A stretch of DNA of 57,281 bases from Erysipelotrichaceae bacterium. GTDB taxonomy: Bacteria > Bacillota_I > Bacilli_A > Erysipelotrichales > Erysipelotrichaceae. Location of the stretch: assembly GCA_017432895.1 (NCBI GenBank), contig JAFRIG010000046.1, positions 1 through 57,281 of the forward strand, in the 5' to 3' direction. The notes beneath the pieces were generated by a model, which saw only the letters and a list, made by a program, of their open reading frames with translations, did no database searches and was not told where the DNA came from. This document shows, one piece after another, positions 43,389 to 52,356 of this stretch; position 1 is the first letter of the stretch, and each line of letters begins with the position of its first letter. Made by a program: the position numbers and the translations under genes.

Positions 43389-44689
43389 GTAAAGAAGAAC
43401 TTAGTAAATTAAAGTTAAATGAACTGAAGCAATTAGCCAAGGAAAAACAGCTCAAAACAAACGGTCTCAAGAAAGATGAGATCATTGAATTGTTGGCCGA
43501 CAAGGAAGAAACAAGGGAAGAGAAAGTCGTCGATGTGGAAGTCCGCACGATCGGCAATCTTAAAGACCCGGCCATACCGGTACAGGGCGTTCTGACAGTG
43601 ATGGAAGACGGCTATGGCTTCATCAGAGGTGAAAACTTTGAAAGCGGCGATGACAACGTCTTTGTTTCACCGACCTTCGTCAAGAAATTCAGATTACGGA
43701 CGGGCGATCACATCAGCGGCAAGAAAAGAGCTCCCCGGGATGGGGAAAGATATGGTGCTTTGATCTATATCGACAAGATCAATTATCTGGAAACCGATAT
43801 GATCAGATCCCGCGTCTTCTTCGAAGATCTGACCCCGGTCTTTCCCGATGAAAGAGTGAAACTGGAAAGACAGGGCGAATCGCTGTCGATGCGAGTCATG
43901 GATCTCATTACTCCGATCGGCAAGGGCCAGCGTGGCCTGATCGTTTCGCCACCCAAGGCCGGCAAGACTACCATCCTTAAGGACATCGCCTTGTCGATCT
44001 TAAGAAGCTGTCCCAATGCTCATCTGATCATCTTATTGATCGATGAAAGACCGGAAGAAGTCACCGACATCAAAGAGATCGTCAAGGGCGACAACGTCAT
44101 GATCGTCTACTCGACTTTCGATGAACAGCCAAGCAAGCACAAGTACGTTTCGGAAATGACTATCGAACATGCCAAGCGGCTGGTGGAAGCCGGAGAAGAT
44201 GTCTTCATCTTACTGGATTCGATCACCAGATTATCCAGAGCCTACAATCTGACCGAGACCGGCAGCGGCAAGACTTTATCAGGCGGTCTTGATCCCAGTG
44301 CTCTGTACATGCCTAAACGTTTCTTCGGAGCGGCCCGCAAGACCAGGGAAAGAGGCTCTTTGACCATCCTGGCTACGGCTTTGGTGGATACGGGTTCCAA
44401 GATGGACGATGTGATCTACGAGGAGTTTAAAGGTACCGGCAACATGGAACTGATACTCTCCAGAAAGCTGCAGGAAAGAAGACTGTTCCCGGCTATCGAT
44501 ATCGCCAAGTCGGGTACCCGAAGAGAAGATCTGCTGCTGAGCAGCGAGGAACTAAGGGCGGTCAATATCATCCGCAAGGATCTGCTGGATTATTATCGGG
44601 ACGATTCGATCGATTCTCTGATCGAAATGTTCATCAGGACCAGAAACAACGACGAGCTGGTCCAGATCATCAATAAAAAAGGGTTGTGA
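43385..44689 (+). CDS. rho: Transcription termination factor Rho
   Basis: The 434-residue protein has a SAP-like Rho_N domain (1-35, [19 protein letters not shown]), an RNA-binding cold-shock domain ([15 protein letters not shown], about 60-75), and the RecA-like motor with Walker [10 protein letters not shown], Walker B region [16 protein letters not shown] and the Q/R-loop part [20 protein letters not shown]. It translocates along RNA and ends transcription. The length is normal. Its stop directly abuts the convergent nucleotidase stop inside a shared hairpin. Confidence 0.96.
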   Translation: MSKEELSKLKLNELKQLAKEKQLKTNGLKKDEIIELLADKEETREEKVVDVEVRTIGNLKDPAIPVQGVLTVMEDGYGFIRGENFESGDDNVFVSPTFVKKFRLRTGDHISGKKRAPRDGERYGALIYIDKINYLETDMIRSRVFFEDLTPVFPDERVKLERQGESLSMRVMDLITPIGKGQRGLIVSPPKAGKTTILKDIALSILRSCPNAHLIILLIDERPEEVTDIKEIVKGDNVMIVYSTFDEQPSKHKYVSEMTIEHAKRLVEAGEDVFILLDSITRLSRAYNLTETGSGKTLSGGLDPSALYMPKRFFGAARKTRERGSLTILATALVDTGSKMDDVIYEEFKGTGNMELILSRKLQERRLFPAIDIAKSGTRREDLLLSSEELRAVNIIRKDLLDYYRDDSIDSLIEMFIRTRNNDELVQIINKKGL

Positions 44690-44705
44690 TCAGATCACGA
44701 CCCTT
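44675..44705 (-). terminator. Hairpin spanning both stops of convergent rho and nucleotidase genes
   Basis: AAGGGTTGTGATC pairs with GATCACGACCCTT (one G-U). The minus strand continues into TTTTTTATTG, so it terminates the nucleotidase gene; on the plus strand the T run is weak. Rho's TGA (44687-44689) and the minus TGA (44692-44690) lie in the stem and loop. Confidence 0.75.
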
Positions 44706-46207
44706 ATGTTATTTACGGGTTCAAAGTCGATGACTTTGACCTTTTTTATATAGTCGGCGATCAGTTCGACGACATTGACCTGTATCTCTTTGATCGTCTC
44801 AGCTTTCGCCAGCATTTCAAAACCCGAGCCACCGGCTGCCCGGTAGTTGTTGATGCAGAGGGTGAACTCATCATCATCTTTGACGGGAACACCATTTCGG
44901 GTCAGGGAAGTGATGCGCTGACCCGGGGCATTGGAGACCTTGATCTCGTACTCCACGCCATCGATCATATCGTAGTTGTGATATTGCGGGGTGGGGAAGT
45001 CGCAGGACTTTTCAATGATGATCTTGCCGTTGTCGATATCCCAGAACCTGGCGCATCTTTCCAGATATTCCTTCAGGATCTTGCCGCTTACCTTCTTGAC
45101 GACCAGGGTATTGGGGAAGACGTAGGTCGAGACCAGATCGCGCATCGTGATCTGACTTTCAAAACCCTTGGCTCTTAAAAACAGAGCATTGGCTGAAAGC
45201 TGCGCTCCCGAGGCATCCAGACAGGCGTTGTTGAGGAAGGTGATGACCTGCGATTTGTGCAAGCGGGCATCGAATTCATCGGGGATGGTCAGATCGACTT
45301 TACTGGTACCAAGAGGCATATCGAGCCATTTCTGGCAGGCTTCCTCTTCTTCTTGGAAAGTATCCAGGAATTCTTTCTTAGGAGCGGTATTCACATTTAA
45401 CAGGGCACCGCCTGTTTCACTTGTTTCCGTGTCGATGTAGGCTAAAGCCAGCTGTTTACCATCGTGGGCACTTTGAATATAGAAGGTATCATTGAGCTTG
45501 CCTTGCATCTCACGGTGCTGATGACCGGTCAAAAGGATATCGATACCTTCGATCTCGCTGCACATTCTATAGGCTTCATTCTCGCCGGTCTGACTTTCGC
45601 TTTCTAGACCCGTCTTGGGATCTTTTTCAAAACCGCCGTGGTAGACGCCGATGATGTAGTCGGCTTTTTCATTGGTTTTGATGTCTTTCACGATCCTTTT
45701 GGCGCATTCAAAGGCATCTTCAAAAGCGAAGCCTTCGATGTTCTGCGGTTTTTCCCAGAAGGGGATGTATTGAGTCACGACTCCGAAGATCGCGATCTTT
45801 TTGCCGGCTTTTTCAACGATGTGGTAAGGCTTTGATAAAGGTTTACCCTGATACGAGATGTTGGCACTGATACTGGGCATCTGCAGTTCATTCATGTGCC
45901 TGCTTAGTACTTCGACACCATGGTTGAAATCGTGATTGCCCAGATTGTAGAAGTCATAGCCGACCATATTCATGGCCTTGGTGAAGGGGTTTTCTTTGTC
46001 TCTTCTTTTCTCGAAATGGAAGTAGGCCAAAGGCGATCCTTCCAGGACGTCGCCATTGTCGATCAGGATGGTATTCTCATCCTTTAGGGTGTCGATCAAA
46101 GCGGCGGCTTTAGCCAGACCCTGATCGGCTTGCTTGCCGGTGGCATAGCTTTCAGGATAGATCACCGCATGGACATCGGAGGTCATGATTACTTTAATCC
46201 TGCTCAT
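44690..46207 (-). CDS. Metallophosphatase / 5'-nucleotidase family protein, apparently cytoplasmic
   Basis: The 505-residue protein has a calcineurin-like domain with metal motifs TSDVHAVIYP, DNGDVLEG, LGNHDFNHG and TGHQHREMQ. A 5'-nucleotidase C-terminal domain follows (about 320-480), with NNYRAAGGSGFEMLAKAE as the substrate-binding stretch. UshA and YfkN relatives are usually exported, yet no signal peptide is seen here, so it should act inside the cell on nucleotides or cyclic nucleotides. The start overlaps the upstream gene by 14 bases, with AGAGG as ribosome site. Confidence 0.88.
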   Translation of the reverse strand: MSRIKVIMTSDVHAVIYPESYATGKQADQGLAKAAALIDTLKDENTILIDNGDVLEGSPLAYFHFEKRRDKENPFTKAMNMVGYDFYNLGNHDFNHGVEVLSRHMNELQMPSISANISYQGKPLSKPYHIVEKAGKKIAIFGVVTQYIPFWEKPQNIEGFAFEDAFECAKRIVKDIKTNEKADYIIGVYHGGFEKDPKTGLESESQTGENEAYRMCSEIEGIDILLTGHQHREMQGKLNDTFYIQSAHDGKQLALAYIDTETSETGGALLNVNTAPKKEFLDTFQEEEEACQKWLDMPLGTSKVDLTIPDEFDARLHKSQVITFLNNACLDASGAQLSANALFLRAKGFESQITMRDLVSTYVFPNTLVVKKVSGKILKEYLERCARFWDIDNGKIIIEKSCDFPTPQYHNYDMIDGVEYEIKVSNAPGQRITSLTRNGVPVKDDDEFTLCINNYRAAGGSGFEMLAKAETIKEIQVNVVELIADYIKKVKVIDFEPVNNIRVVI

Positions 46208-46745
46208 CTTTTACCTCTTCGAAGACTTCGATGACTTTGCGCATATAGGTCTTGCCGTCGATATTGAGAAGATCGCGGCCGGTGGTGTTGTTGAAGGTGG
46301 TGACGACTTCTTTACCGTCGATTTCGATCAGCCGGGCTTTAAAAAGATAGTCTTCCCAGCGGGCGAAGCCGTACTTGGGTTTGGCAAAACTGCGGGCATG
46401 TTTGTAGTAGCCGCCGTAGATGATCTTGCCTTCTTTGAGTTTCAAAGGCCAGTCACAGTTGGCGACGCCGCAGCCCCAGTGATCCGATCCCCTGATGATG
46501 CCTTCTTTAAAGTACCAGTAACAGCTGCCGGAATCCGAACCGAAATCGGGATCCCTATTCGGTCTGTCGCATTCGTTGTATAGGACCATCGTGTTTTCAA
46601 AGTAATTGATCTCACTGGCCATGCCGTCCTGCAGGTCTTTGTAGAATTTTAAAGCGCTTTTGAAATATTGAAAGCCTTTGGCATAGGTGATGTCGTTTTC
46701 GATATCTTTTTCTTTGTATCTGGCGATCAGTTCTTCCTGTGTCAT
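46194..46745 (-). CDS. Hypothetical protein, 183 residues
   Basis: The sequence has no signal peptide or membrane helix and is rich in aromatic residues and Asp/Lys. Notable are a Cys/Trp-rich middle (SDSGSCYWYFKEG, SDHWGCGVANCDWPLK) and a basic-aromatic stretch (YGGYYKHARSFAKPKYGF). I do not recognise the family. It overlaps the nucleotidase gene by 14 bases and should share its transcript. AGGAGAG precedes its start. Confidence 0.65.
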   Translation of the reverse strand: MTQEELIARYKEKDIENDITYAKGFQYFKSALKFYKDLQDGMASEINYFENTMVLYNECDRPNRDPDFGSDSGSCYWYFKEGIIRGSDHWGCGVANCDWPLKLKEGKIIYGGYYKHARSFAKPKYGFARWEDYLFKARLIEIDGKEVVTTFNNTTGRDLLNIDGKTYMRKVIEVFEEVKDEQD

Positions 46746-46787
46746 AATAATCTCTCCTGTTCGTCTTAATTATAACTTAAACGGATA

Positions 46788-46796
46788 TGGTAGAAT
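46788..46796 (+). promoter_or_regulatory. Extended -10 next to the phosphatase start
   Basis: TGGTAGAAT fits an extended -10. The ATG at 46806 is 9 bases beyond, so transcription would start about three bases before the ATG. No Shine-Dalgarno fits. The -35 is poor. Confidence 0.5.
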
Positions 46797-46805
46797 TAGG
46801 GGCGT

Positions 46806-47576
46806 ATGAGTATTGATGCAAGATTTAAGGATGCTTTGAATTTCCGCGATCTGGGCGGTTTAAAGACGGAAGATGGAAAAGCGGTGAAACCCGGTGTTTT
46901 CTATCGGGGTGCCGGCCTGTGTTTCTTTGATGAGAAGGAACTGGATTGTTTTAAACAGCTTAAGATCAAAACGATCATGGATCTGCGTTCGGCTTCGGAG
47001 ATCGAAGAGCTGCCCGATCCCGATATCAAAGGTGCAAAGCTGATCAGACACAGCGGCTTAATCGTCAAAGGAGCCGGGGATATCGACTGGTCGCCCAAGG
47101 GAATGGCCAGGATCGGTGGCGAGGCATTTGAACAGCTGAAAAAGATCGAAGGATATTACAGGCTGATCGCTTTCGACAACACGGCCTTTAAGATCATGAT
47201 GGAACAGATCGTTGAAGATAATGTGCCGCTGTATTTCCATTGCGCTACCGGTAAAGACAGGACGGGTGTAGCGGCGATGATCATCCTGATGGCGCTGGGG
47301 GTAAAAAAAGAAGAGATCAGAAAAGATTATCTCTTAAGCAATACCTATCGCCAAAAGATCCTGGAGAAGACTCTGGCTAAGGTAGCCGATATCGCTAAAG
47401 AACATCCCGAGATCAATGAACTTCTGACTCTACAGGACGGGGTGAGAGAAAAGACTTTCGATATCGTCATCTCATCCATTAAGGAAAAATACGGAAATGA
47501 CCGCGAATATCTGTATAAGGAATTTGCTTTAGACGAAGAAACTCTAAACGGGTTGAGGGAAAAATATCTGATTTAA
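46806..47576 (+). CDS. Tyrosine-protein-phosphatase-like protein
   Basis: The 256-residue protein opens with the usual NFRDLGGLKT motif of the bacterial Tyr_phosphatase_3 group (relatives of LipA of Listeria and MptpB). It has the Cys-x5-Arg loop HCATGKDRTG, with Cys146 as nucleophile and Arg152 binding phosphate. The adjacent Lys-Asp in the loop suits dual use on phosphotyrosine or phosphoinositide. No signal peptide is present. Its -10 element lies so near the ATG that the mRNA should have almost no leader. A large hairpin follows. Confidence 0.88.
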   Translation: MSIDARFKDALNFRDLGGLKTEDGKAVKPGVFYRGAGLCFFDEKELDCFKQLKIKTIMDLRSASEIEELPDPDIKGAKLIRHSGLIVKGAGDIDWSPKGMARIGGEAFEQLKKIEGYYRLIAFDNTAFKIMMEQIVEDNVPLYFHCATGKDRTGVAAMIILMALGVKKEEIRKDYLLSNTYRQKILEKTLAKVADIAKEHPEINELLTLQDGVREKTFDIVISSIKEKYGNDREYLYKEFALDEETLNGLREKYLI

Positions 47577-47583
47577 GGATGTA

Positions 47584-47650
47584 AAAAGGTGCTGTAAGCC
47601 ATGTAAAAACTTACATGAAAAGCGATGCAGCATCTTTTCAGTTTTTAGGG
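47584..47650 (+). terminator. Two-part hairpin terminator after the phosphatase gene
   Basis: Outer arms AAAAGGTGCTG and CAGCATCTTTT enclose an inner hairpin ATGTAA-AAAC-TTACAT. It is followed by CAGTTTTT. Confidence 0.65.
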
Positions 47651-47661
47651 GTGGTTTAGGC

Positions 47662-47690
47662 TTTTGAACGGCGTTATTTTAGATTATAAT
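47662..47690 (+). promoter_or_regulatory. Promoter of the phosphodiester-type ABC operon
   Basis: The -10 is TATAAT (47685-47690). The -35 is TTTTGA or TTGAAC (47662-47669), with spacing of 17 or 15. AAAGGAG precedes the ATG at 47735. Confidence 0.5.
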
Positions 47691-47734
47691 TATTGTGTAA
47701 ATCTTTGGAAGATTTATAGAAAAAGGAGAGAAAA

Positions 47735-49012
47735 ATGAAAAAACTATTCAAAGTAATTTCTGTAGCTCTCATTGCCATGATGCTGGTAGCCTGCTCAGGC
47801 TCAAATGGCGGCGGCAATGAGGGTGGCGAAGAAGCTGCTGCTTCCGAGATCGTCTTCTGGCACACTCTGACAGATCATGATGAGGAAATGGTTCAGGAAA
47901 TCGTTGATGCATTCAATGCGGAATACGAAGGCAAGTACCATGTCACTCAGGAAACTCAGCCTCTTGATGGTTTCTCAGCCAAGGTCTATGAAGCCGTCAC
48001 CAACGGCGTAGGCCCGAACCTCGTATGGCAGTTCCCGAACACTGCTCAGGATTACATCGATGCAGGTCTGTCTCTGGATTACTCCAAGTACTTCACGGAT
48101 GCCGACTACAAAGATCGTGTTTCTTCAGGTGTTTACGCCGCTTCTACGGATTATGCTGATGGCGGTTTACATGCGGTTATCGCTACGATCACCGGCTCTA
48201 TCATGTTCTACAACAAGGAACTGCTTGAGAAGTACAACCTTGAAGTTCCTGTTACCTGGGACGATCTGCTTGCAGCCTGCAAGACTGTCGTAGACGGTGA
48301 AAAAGCTGAAGGCAAAGACATCATGGGCTTTGGTCCGGACTCAGTCGATGTCCTGGCTATCCTGGCTCTTGAACAGAACGGCTTAAGCTATATCGATGAC
48401 AACAACACTGCTGCTGACTGGACGAATGAAAAATTCGTTAACTGGATCAAGTGGTGGAAAGAAGCTGAAGATGCAGGTTACTTCCAGTTAGTTGATCCGG
48501 AAGGCTACCACTCAGGTCCTTACGGCAACCAGCAGTACTTCTGCTACATGGGTTCTTCAGCCGGTTTAGGCTACATCACTCCGAACGGCTTCACGATCCT
48601 GACCGGTCCGGTTCCTCAGGTTGCCGGCGGCAAAGAGTACACCGAGATCACGACTCGTGCTCTTGTTGCGTTCACAAAGGATGAAGCTACCGATGCAGGT
48701 ACAGCAGAATTCGTCAAATTCTTCACGAAGGCTGAATGGAACCTTCCGTTCTGCCAGAAGTATTCTGCTTCCACTCCGTTCTCGGATGTTGAATCATCTG
48801 ATGTCTATCAGGACTACTTCAACAACTCTGTTGCTCAGCAGGCTCTGGCCGGTATGCTGTCATATGCAGGTACCCGTAAGTCTGTTGCCGGTGAAGGTTC
48901 CGCTAAAGAAGCTATCATGGCTGCTTTAAGATCCATCATCATCGACGATCAGGATGTTGTTGAGACTCTGACTAACGCTCAGGCTATCGCCAACGCTGCA
49001 TTAGCTCAATAG
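47735..49012 (+). CDS. CUT1-type ABC transporter binding lipoprotein (UgpB-like)
   Basis: The 425-residue product has a lipoprotein signal with lipobox LVAC (Cys20) and a Gly/Glu linker. The family 1 solute-binding fold opens with IVFWHTLTDHDEEMVQEIV, the same opening as UgpB-like glycerol-3-phosphate binders, and has YNKELLEKYNLEVPVTWDDL. It binds its ligand outside the cell; sugar or phosphorylated glycerol compounds are both possible. Its operon encodes a phosphodiesterase next to it, which favours a phosphodiester ligand. The promoter and AAAGGAG are well placed. Confidence 0.88.
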   Translation: MKKLFKVISVALIAMMLVACSGSNGGGNEGGEEAAASEIVFWHTLTDHDEEMVQEIVDAFNAEYEGKYHVTQETQPLDGFSAKVYEAVTNGVGPNLVWQFPNTAQDYIDAGLSLDYSKYFTDADYKDRVSSGVYAASTDYADGGLHAVIATITGSIMFYNKELLEKYNLEVPVTWDDLLAACKTVVDGEKAEGKDIMGFGPDSVDVLAILALEQNGLSYIDDNNTAADWTNEKFVNWIKWWKEAEDAGYFQLVDPEGYHSGPYGNQQYFCYMGSSAGLGYITPNGFTILTGPVPQVAGGKEYTEITTRALVAFTKDEATDAGTAEFVKFFTKAEWNLPFCQKYSASTPFSDVESSDVYQDYFNNSVAQQALAGMLSYAGTRKSVAGEGSAKEAIMAALRSIIIDDQDVVETLTNAQAIANAALAQ

Positions 49013-49030
49013 TCTTCTAGAAGGAGAAGT

Positions 49031-50329
49031 ATGACAAGGAATAAACTGTTTGTTTTCATGCTCGATGCGCTGTGTTCATCGGATATCGAGCTGATGAAGG
49101 AGCTCCCCAATTTCAAATGGATGTTTGAAAAGGGCTCCTATATCAGACACATCGAGACATGTTACCCCAGTTTTACCTATCCTTGTCACGTATCGATCAT
49201 TACAGGGAACACCGTGAAACATCACGGTGTTCCTCATAATGCGATACTGGAAGTCGAAAAACACGATGTGCCATGGTACAACCAGCGTGCAGATGTGAAA
49301 TGTCCAACGATCTTTGATTATGCCAAAGAAGCTGGATATCTGACATGTTCACTGAGCTGGCCGGTATCGGGGAAGGCCGATATCGATCTGAATATGCCGA
49401 TGATCGTTCCGATCGCTTATATGGGCGATGACCCCGGTCAGTTTTTATGGGGAAACGCTTCCGATGAGCTGATGGAGAAATATTACTGGAAGTATGGCCG
49501 TTACCTGATGGGCAAGGACCGTTCTCTGGATCTTTATACCATGGCTTTAGCTCCCGATATCATCAGAGATTACCATCAGCCGGATGTGATGTTTGTCAAG
49601 ATGTGTGATCTTGACAGTGCCAGACATGCCAACGGCGTTTACTCCCAAGAAGCCAAGGATCAGCTTAGAAAGCATGATCATGAATTCGGCGTCCTGCTTG
49701 AAAGCATCCGCCGCTACGGCGATTTCGATCACACCAACTTCATCGTCATGGGCGATCATGGCCAGCAGGATATCACGATGAATATGAATCTCAATATCCT
49801 TTTAAGAGATGCCGGCTTTATCCGCTGCGATGAGGAAGGCAAGCTGGTCGATTATGACGCCTATTGTCATTCCGTTTCTCTCTCAGCCTGGGTCGTCCTG
49901 AAGGATCCGAATAATGAGGAAATGAGACAAAAGGTTTACGATTTCCTCAAGAGCTTAAGAGATGATCCGAAATACAATATCGGATATCTGTATACAAAGC
50001 AAGAGGCCGATGAACTGTTTGGTCTTGTCGGTCCTCTGGATTTCGTAGTCGAAGGAAGAGAACCGATGTCGTTTACAAGCACACTGGCCGGAAAAGATCC
50101 TTTCGAGAAGTATCTCGCTCCGGGTCAATATCTTTCCAAAGCCAGCCATGGACATCTGCCCTGGCGTGATGAGACGACGACCTTCATCGCTTACGGTCCC
50201 AATGTGGCGGAAAATGTCGTCATCGATCGTTCATCCATGATGGATGAAGCACCGACGATGGCGGCGATGCTGGGACTGGAAATGAAGAACACCGATGGCA
50301 AAGTCATCGAAGAACTGATCAGAAGATAA
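49031..50329 (+). CDS. Alkaline-phosphatase-superfamily phosphodiesterase (NPP-like), cytoplasmic
   Basis: The 432-residue protein has the type I phosphodiesterase fold. Metal ligands and nucleophile can be read: Asp12 in MLDALC, nucleophile Thr49 in YPSFTYPCH (compare P-T-x-T-F-P in NPPs), DLDSARHANG, MGDHGQQ and KASHGHLPW. It should hydrolyse a phosphodiester, pyrophosphate or phosphonate with two zinc or similar ions. No signal peptide is present, so it works after uptake. It is the second gene of an ABC importer operon, where Ugp systems instead have the unrelated UgpQ. AGAAGGAG precedes the start. Confidence 0.88.
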   Translation: MTRNKLFVFMLDALCSSDIELMKELPNFKWMFEKGSYIRHIETCYPSFTYPCHVSIITGNTVKHHGVPHNAILEVEKHDVPWYNQRADVKCPTIFDYAKEAGYLTCSLSWPVSGKADIDLNMPMIVPIAYMGDDPGQFLWGNASDELMEKYYWKYGRYLMGKDRSLDLYTMALAPDIIRDYHQPDVMFVKMCDLDSARHANGVYSQEAKDQLRKHDHEFGVLLESIRRYGDFDHTNFIVMGDHGQQDITMNMNLNILLRDAGFIRCDEEGKLVDYDAYCHSVSLSAWVVLKDPNNEEMRQKVYDFLKSLRDDPKYNIGYLYTKQEADELFGLVGPLDFVVEGREPMSFTSTLAGKDPFEKYLAPGQYLSKASHGHLPWRDETTTFIAYGPNVAENVVIDRSSMMDEAPTMAAMLGLEMKNTDGKVIEELIRR

Positions 50330-50365
50330 GCAATTTCAATTGTTGATATATTAAGGAGGAAGACA

Positions 50366-51421
50366 ATGAAAATACGCCTGGAGAATATCGTCAAACGCTT
50401 TGACGATAACACAGCAGTAAACGACTTTTCTGCTGAGATCGAATCAGGAGAACTGGTGACACTGCTGGGTCCTTCGGGATGCGGAAAGAGTACGATGCTG
50501 AACATGCTTTCAGGTATTCTTTATCCGACCGAAGGCAAGATCTATTTTGATGACGATGACGTCACCTACATGTCATCTGAGAAAAGAGGTATCGGTCTGG
50601 TCTTCCAGAACTATGCCCTGTATCCGCACATGACAGTTCTGGAAAACATTTGTTTCCCTCTGGAGATCAAGAAGGTTCCGAAGAAGGAACGTATTGAAAG
50701 AGCGATGAAGATGGCTGAACTGGTTCATGTCGAAAGCATGCTCAACAGAAAACCGGGCCAGCTTTCCGGTGGTCAGCAGCAGCGTGTCGCCATCGCCAGA
50801 GCCCTGGTCAAAGAACCTAGACTGCTGCTTCTGGATGAGCCTTTATCCAACCTGGATGCCCGTCTTCGTATCGAAATGAGAGAAGAGATCAGACGTATCC
50901 AGCTGGAAACAGGGGTCACGACGATCTTCGTCACCCACGACCAGGAAGAGGCCATGTCCATTTCCGACCACATCATTTTGATGAAACTGGGTGTCTTACA
51001 GCAGTATGACAAGCCGCAGTATCTTTACGATCAGCCGGCCAACTGCTTCGTTGCTGACTTCTTAGGCAATCCCCCGATCAACAAGGTCGAAGGTGTCGTC
51101 AAAGACGGCAAGGTCTATTTGGATGGCGGTGAGACCGATTCGACTATCAGAGTCGAAAACATTCCTGATGGCACGAAAGTCTATCTCTCCTTCAGGGCCG
51201 AGAGCGTCGTCCTTGATGAGACAAGTCCGTTAAAAGCCAAAGTCGTCATGACTTCCGTCATGGGCAAGGAGATCATCACTTCCTTCGTCTTGGGCGGCAA
51301 GGAAGTCCGTGGCTATATGAATTCCGATGTCGAACTGGTCAGAGATCAGGAAATCGGTATTTCTTTCAAGAAGAGTGGAGTCTTCGTATTTGATTTTGAA
51401 AGCGGAGAACGTTACTTATGA
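50366..51421 (+). CDS. CUT1-type ABC transporter ATPase (UgpC/MsmK-like)
   Basis: The 351-residue ATPase has Walker A GPSGCGKST, Q-loop LVFQNYALYPHM, signature LSGGQQQR, Walker B LLLLDEPLSNLD and H-loop VTHD. A TOBE-like C-terminal regulatory domain follows (about 240-350). It powers the two permeases that follow. AAGGAGG precedes the start; its stop overlaps the next start by ATGA. Confidence 0.92.
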   Translation: MKIRLENIVKRFDDNTAVNDFSAEIESGELVTLLGPSGCGKSTMLNMLSGILYPTEGKIYFDDDDVTYMSSEKRGIGLVFQNYALYPHMTVLENICFPLEIKKVPKKERIERAMKMAELVHVESMLNRKPGQLSGGQQQRVAIARALVKEPRLLLLDEPLSNLDARLRIEMREEIRRIQLETGVTTIFVTHDQEEAMSISDHIILMKLGVLQQYDKPQYLYDQPANCFVADFLGNPPINKVEGVVKDGKVYLDGGETDSTIRVENIPDGTKVYLSFRAESVVLDETSPLKAKVVMTSVMGKEIITSFVLGGKEVRGYMNSDVELVRDQEIGISFKKSGVFVFDFESGERYL

Positions 51422-52356
51422 TCAAGAGACCTTTTTTCGAAAGGATCAAACCGCTTCTGTACCTTTTGCCGTTTATCGTATCGGTAACGCTTTTTACACT
51501 GTATCCGATCGTAAACGTCATTAGGATGTCTTTCCTGGAGGGTTATAAATACCTGACCGGAGAGTTTACGGGCGTGGGCTTGGGCAACTACGAAAAGATC
51601 CTGAGCGATCCGTATTTCAGACAGGCTATTTCCAATACGTTCAAATATGTCCTGATCGTCGTTCCGATCTCCACCGTGATCGCCATCGTTCTGGCTACAC
51701 TGCTGAATCAGAAGATAAGGTTCCAGTCCTTCTTCCAGACGGCCTACTTCCTGCCGATGGTAACATCGTCACTGGCTGTCGGTCTGGCCTGGCGTTTCAT
51801 GTTCAACGACAAAGTCGGTATCTTAAACTACGTACTGACGCTCTTGCATATGGAATCGGTTCCGTTTTTAGGCAAGTCGGGAGGCAACTTCCTGGCGGTC
51901 GTCATTTTCGGTATCTGGTCCATTTTGCCCAACACGATCATTCTGTTATTGTCGGGTCTGCAGAATATCGACCCGCTATACTACACGGCAGCCAAGGTCG
52001 ATGGAGCCAAGACTCTGAAGATCTTCTTCAGGATCACCGTTCCGCTTTTGGCACCGACGATCATGCTGGTAATAATCATCAATTCCATCAACACGTTCAA
52101 GATGTATCACGAACTGTTCCCGCTGTTCGGCGGTCCGGGTGTTGCCTATAACCTGTTTACCGTCGTCTACTATATCTACTACGAATTCCGGGTCCTGACA
52201 CCTCCGAAATACGGATATGCTTCGGCAGCTGCGGTCCTGCTGCTGATCACGGTGTTCGCATTCACGATGCTGCAAAGGGCTGTACAGGCTTGGGCCAGAA
52301 GGGAGAAAGGTGAAGATGTCAAACAAGTCAAGAGACACAGAGATGCACTCAGATAG
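51418..52356 (+). CDS. CUT1-type ABC transporter permease (UgpA-like)
   Basis: The 312-residue permease has six expected helices. The coupling loop is YYTAAKVDGAKTLKIFFRIT, the EAA motif of sugar-type permeases. It pairs with the next permease. The start is coupled to the ATPase by ATGA. Confidence 0.92.
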   Translation: MIKRPFFERIKPLLYLLPFIVSVTLFTLYPIVNVIRMSFLEGYKYLTGEFTGVGLGNYEKILSDPYFRQAISNTFKYVLIVVPISTVIAIVLATLLNQKIRFQSFFQTAYFLPMVTSSLAVGLAWRFMFNDKVGILNYVLTLLHMESVPFLGKSGGNFLAVVIFGIWSILPNTIILLLSGLQNIDPLYYTAAKVDGAKTLKIFFRITVPLLAPTIMLVIIINSINTFKMYHELFPLFGGPGVAYNLFTVVYYIYYEFRVLTPPKYGYASAAAVLLLITVFAFTMLQRAVQAWARREKGEDVKQVKRHRDALR

